DNA from: Sphagnum compactum
Lineage: Eukaryota; Bryophyta; Sphagnopsida; Sphagnales
Assembly: GCA_965153455.1 (NCBI GenBank)
Contig: OZ234499.1
Span: 248,001-312,000, forward strand
Direction of reading: 5' to 3'
Length of the DNA stretch: 64,000 nucleotides
Positions 62,030-64,000 of the stretch are shown here, piece after piece. Under the pieces are notes generated by a model, which saw only the letters and a list, made by a program, of their open reading frames with translations, was not told the DNA's origin and did no database searches. Made by a program: the position numbers and the translations under genes. How positions within the stretch are numbered: the first letter of the stretch is position 1; each line of letters begins with the position of its first letter.

Positions 62030-63330
62030 CCATTTAATTACCTAAACAGGGGCTAGGTTTAAACATGGCCCCCTTGTTTAAATTAAAATTAAAATTAAAC
62101 TTAGGCACCTAAGCTAGGCCTAAACATAAATAACCACTTCGCTTAAGCTAGGGCTAAACCTAAGCATCAAGTTAAGCCTAGACCTAAATCATAAATAAAA
62201 TGCTATTTTATTTAACTTAGCCTTTAAGGTTGAACCTTTTTCATCGGCTCATCCCAAATGGCTATTACATTTTCATGTTAACTTAGATTCTCCATCATCT
62301 TAATGCACTTGTTAATATATAGTTTTGATTATTTACATGGAAGCCAAACAATATGGGACAAACATTTTAGTTGCCACCTTGGGAAGACAAGTTTAAATAA
62401 AACTTTAATTCTTTCCATTTTTTTTCTTTTTCCTCTTTTGTATACATGTTGATTTCAATATAAATAATATAATTCATACCATTTAAACAATAATTAGTTG
62501 ATAGGAACATAAATAATCCAAAATTTTGAAATCTAACTACCTATTTACAACTACATGTTGTGTTAAATCTACCTATTAATTACATGTTGACCTGCGAGGT
62601 TCTATCACATGTTGCGAAAAGGTTTTGGGTAATAAAAGTGCACTTAATGTTTAGAAAGAAAGACCTTCTCCTTTCTAATTTATCTTGAATTTCTTGAGAG
62701 TAAGCACAAGCACATGAGATTTGCCCCCTCAACTTTTTAAGGTCCAAGTAATAAATTTTTGAACATCCATTACACCAAAACATGGAAACCTTGATTAGGA
62801 GATTTTACAACTACCTTGCTAGGTAATTAGGTGAGGTAGGTGGCTAGGGTAGCTAGGCTAGGCTACTTAAGTAGGTAAAAAAACATGTTAGTAATTATAT
62901 GATGAAAAAAAAATTGTTTGATGAATGTATGATGCAATGGTTAAAGGACTTCATCTTTCAAACTAACTTAGTGAAGGGTTCAAATACTCATACTTGCAAC
63001 TTAAATGTAAGTTATGCCTAACTAGGCTACCTAGTTTATGCTTATTAGCCATGTTGGCTACCTAATTTAAATTAGGTTTTTAGTTTTAGGCGAAGCTTTT
63101 AAGCTACCTATCCTAGCCTAGGTTTCTTAAACTAGGCTATGTTTATTGCTTGAATTAGGTTTCTTGTTTAATTTAGATCTTTTGGGTACCTTACATTTCT
63201 ATCCTGCTTGCTTAGGTTGCTTATCTTATATTATTAAACTACCCTAGGTTAGGTAAGTAGGTAGTTAAATAGGCAAGTAGGTAAGGTAGGTTATAATTAA
63301 GTAGGTTGTAGAGGTAGTTAAGCTAGGTAT
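62030..63330. repeat. Degenerate CTAGG/TTAAGC-word low-complexity region
   Basis: Words such as AAGCTAGGCCTAAAC, CTAAACCTAAGC, AGGTAGGTGGCTAGG and TAAGTAGGTAGG recur on both strands at irregular spacing. A tRNA-like stretch at about 62929-62992 (AATGGTTAAAGG and GGGTTCAAATAC about 40 bases apart, like Pol III A and B boxes) may be a SINE relic. No gene is present. Confidence 0.4.
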
Positions 63331-64000
63331 GTTTTCATAATCGTATTTGCAATTGTACAATCATGGAAAACAAAATCACCAACGGCATTTGTGATTATGT
63401 CCATGAAAATGATTATTGTAAAGGCATATGGGGTCATATATGGCATAAACGAATGCAAATGTAGTTTATGTAGTCATAAAAGCCATGTTTTGGTGTTGTG
63501 AAACAATACTATACATTCATAATTGAAACCTTTCTCATGTGATCATCACAAACTTTCAAGTCATTAGTATCATTGTGACAACATTTTGTCATGCCATGTC
63601 CATTGCAACCAACAACATAAGGTTAAAGGTGAATAATTTTCTTTGAATTTATAGAATGTATGAGCACACATTTAGGGTTCATATATTGGTTGTTGCATAA
63701 AACAAATAACTTAATTAGTTATATAATAGAATTATGTTTATTTTAAAAACCAATATATAATTAATATAAGGTTACATGTGTTGTTAATCCCCCATATTAA
63801 AAAGAATAGAAAAGAAATATGATGTATTAAATATTTAAAGCATTAATCATTAGTAGATTCTATTAATAGGTTAGTCAATGAACTAGTAAGTCAATCCAAG
63901 GGGGGGCATTCTTCTTTGAATTTACAAATTATGTGATTTTTTTTTGAGATTCCATATATTGGATGTGGGTAAATATTATAATCTAATTAGTCCTATAATA
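63331..64000. other. Spacer at the window end
   Basis: AT-rich with nothing recognisable. Confidence 0.5.

Noticed and set aside
62929-62992. tRNA gene
   Set aside because: Only A- and B-box-like words are present; no cloverleaf stems can be drawn. Kept only as a possible SINE relic.

Overview
The window looks like nuclear DNA of a land plant. It is AT-rich, its genes are split by GT-AG introns, it encodes thylakoid proteins with N-terminal plastid-targeting regions, it carries a CACTA-type DNA transposon, and CCCTAAA (plant telomere-type) words recur. The species cannot be read from the sequence. Several of the supplied open frames begin at TTG or GTG, so every start given here was checked for a real ATG.

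Layout. (1) 1-813 is the broken 3' end of a transposon gene ending in an endonuclease/exonuclease/phosphatase (EEP) domain. (2) 1163-9023 is a 7.86-kb CACTA transposon with a TTT target-site duplication, GCGA/TCGC-rich subterminal regions and a three-copy 140-bp array. Its interior carries gene-like minus-strand fragments and one copy of a dispersed repeat. (3) 12.2-29.8 kb is the gene island with five supported genes: a small CYSTM protein (+), an MFP1-like thylakoid coiled-coil protein (-), a PGRL1-family thylakoid protein (+), a small HMG-box protein (+) and a VQ-motif protein (-). I rebuilt exon structures by requiring splice consensus plus an unbroken frame; all four spliced genes close exactly. 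(4) 31-64 kb is gene-poor: foldback elements, minisatellites, degenerate transposon coding sequence, telomere-like words and two further CACTA-like termini.

How the genes relate. The MFP1-like and PGRL1-like genes are head to head with start codons about 1.6 kb apart, and both products are expected in thylakoid membranes (plastid membrane organisation/starch initiation, and cyclic electron flow). CYSTM and VQ proteins belong to families tied to stress and MAP-kinase/WRKY signalling, and the HMG-box protein is a probable chromatin factor. No operon-like or clustered-pathway logic is evident beyond the divergent pair.

The strongest structural observations are the precisely bounded CACTA element, the GC-AG intron of the CYSTM gene, the divergent plastid gene pair, and a 180-bp foldback element with 19-bp perfect terminal inverted repeats.
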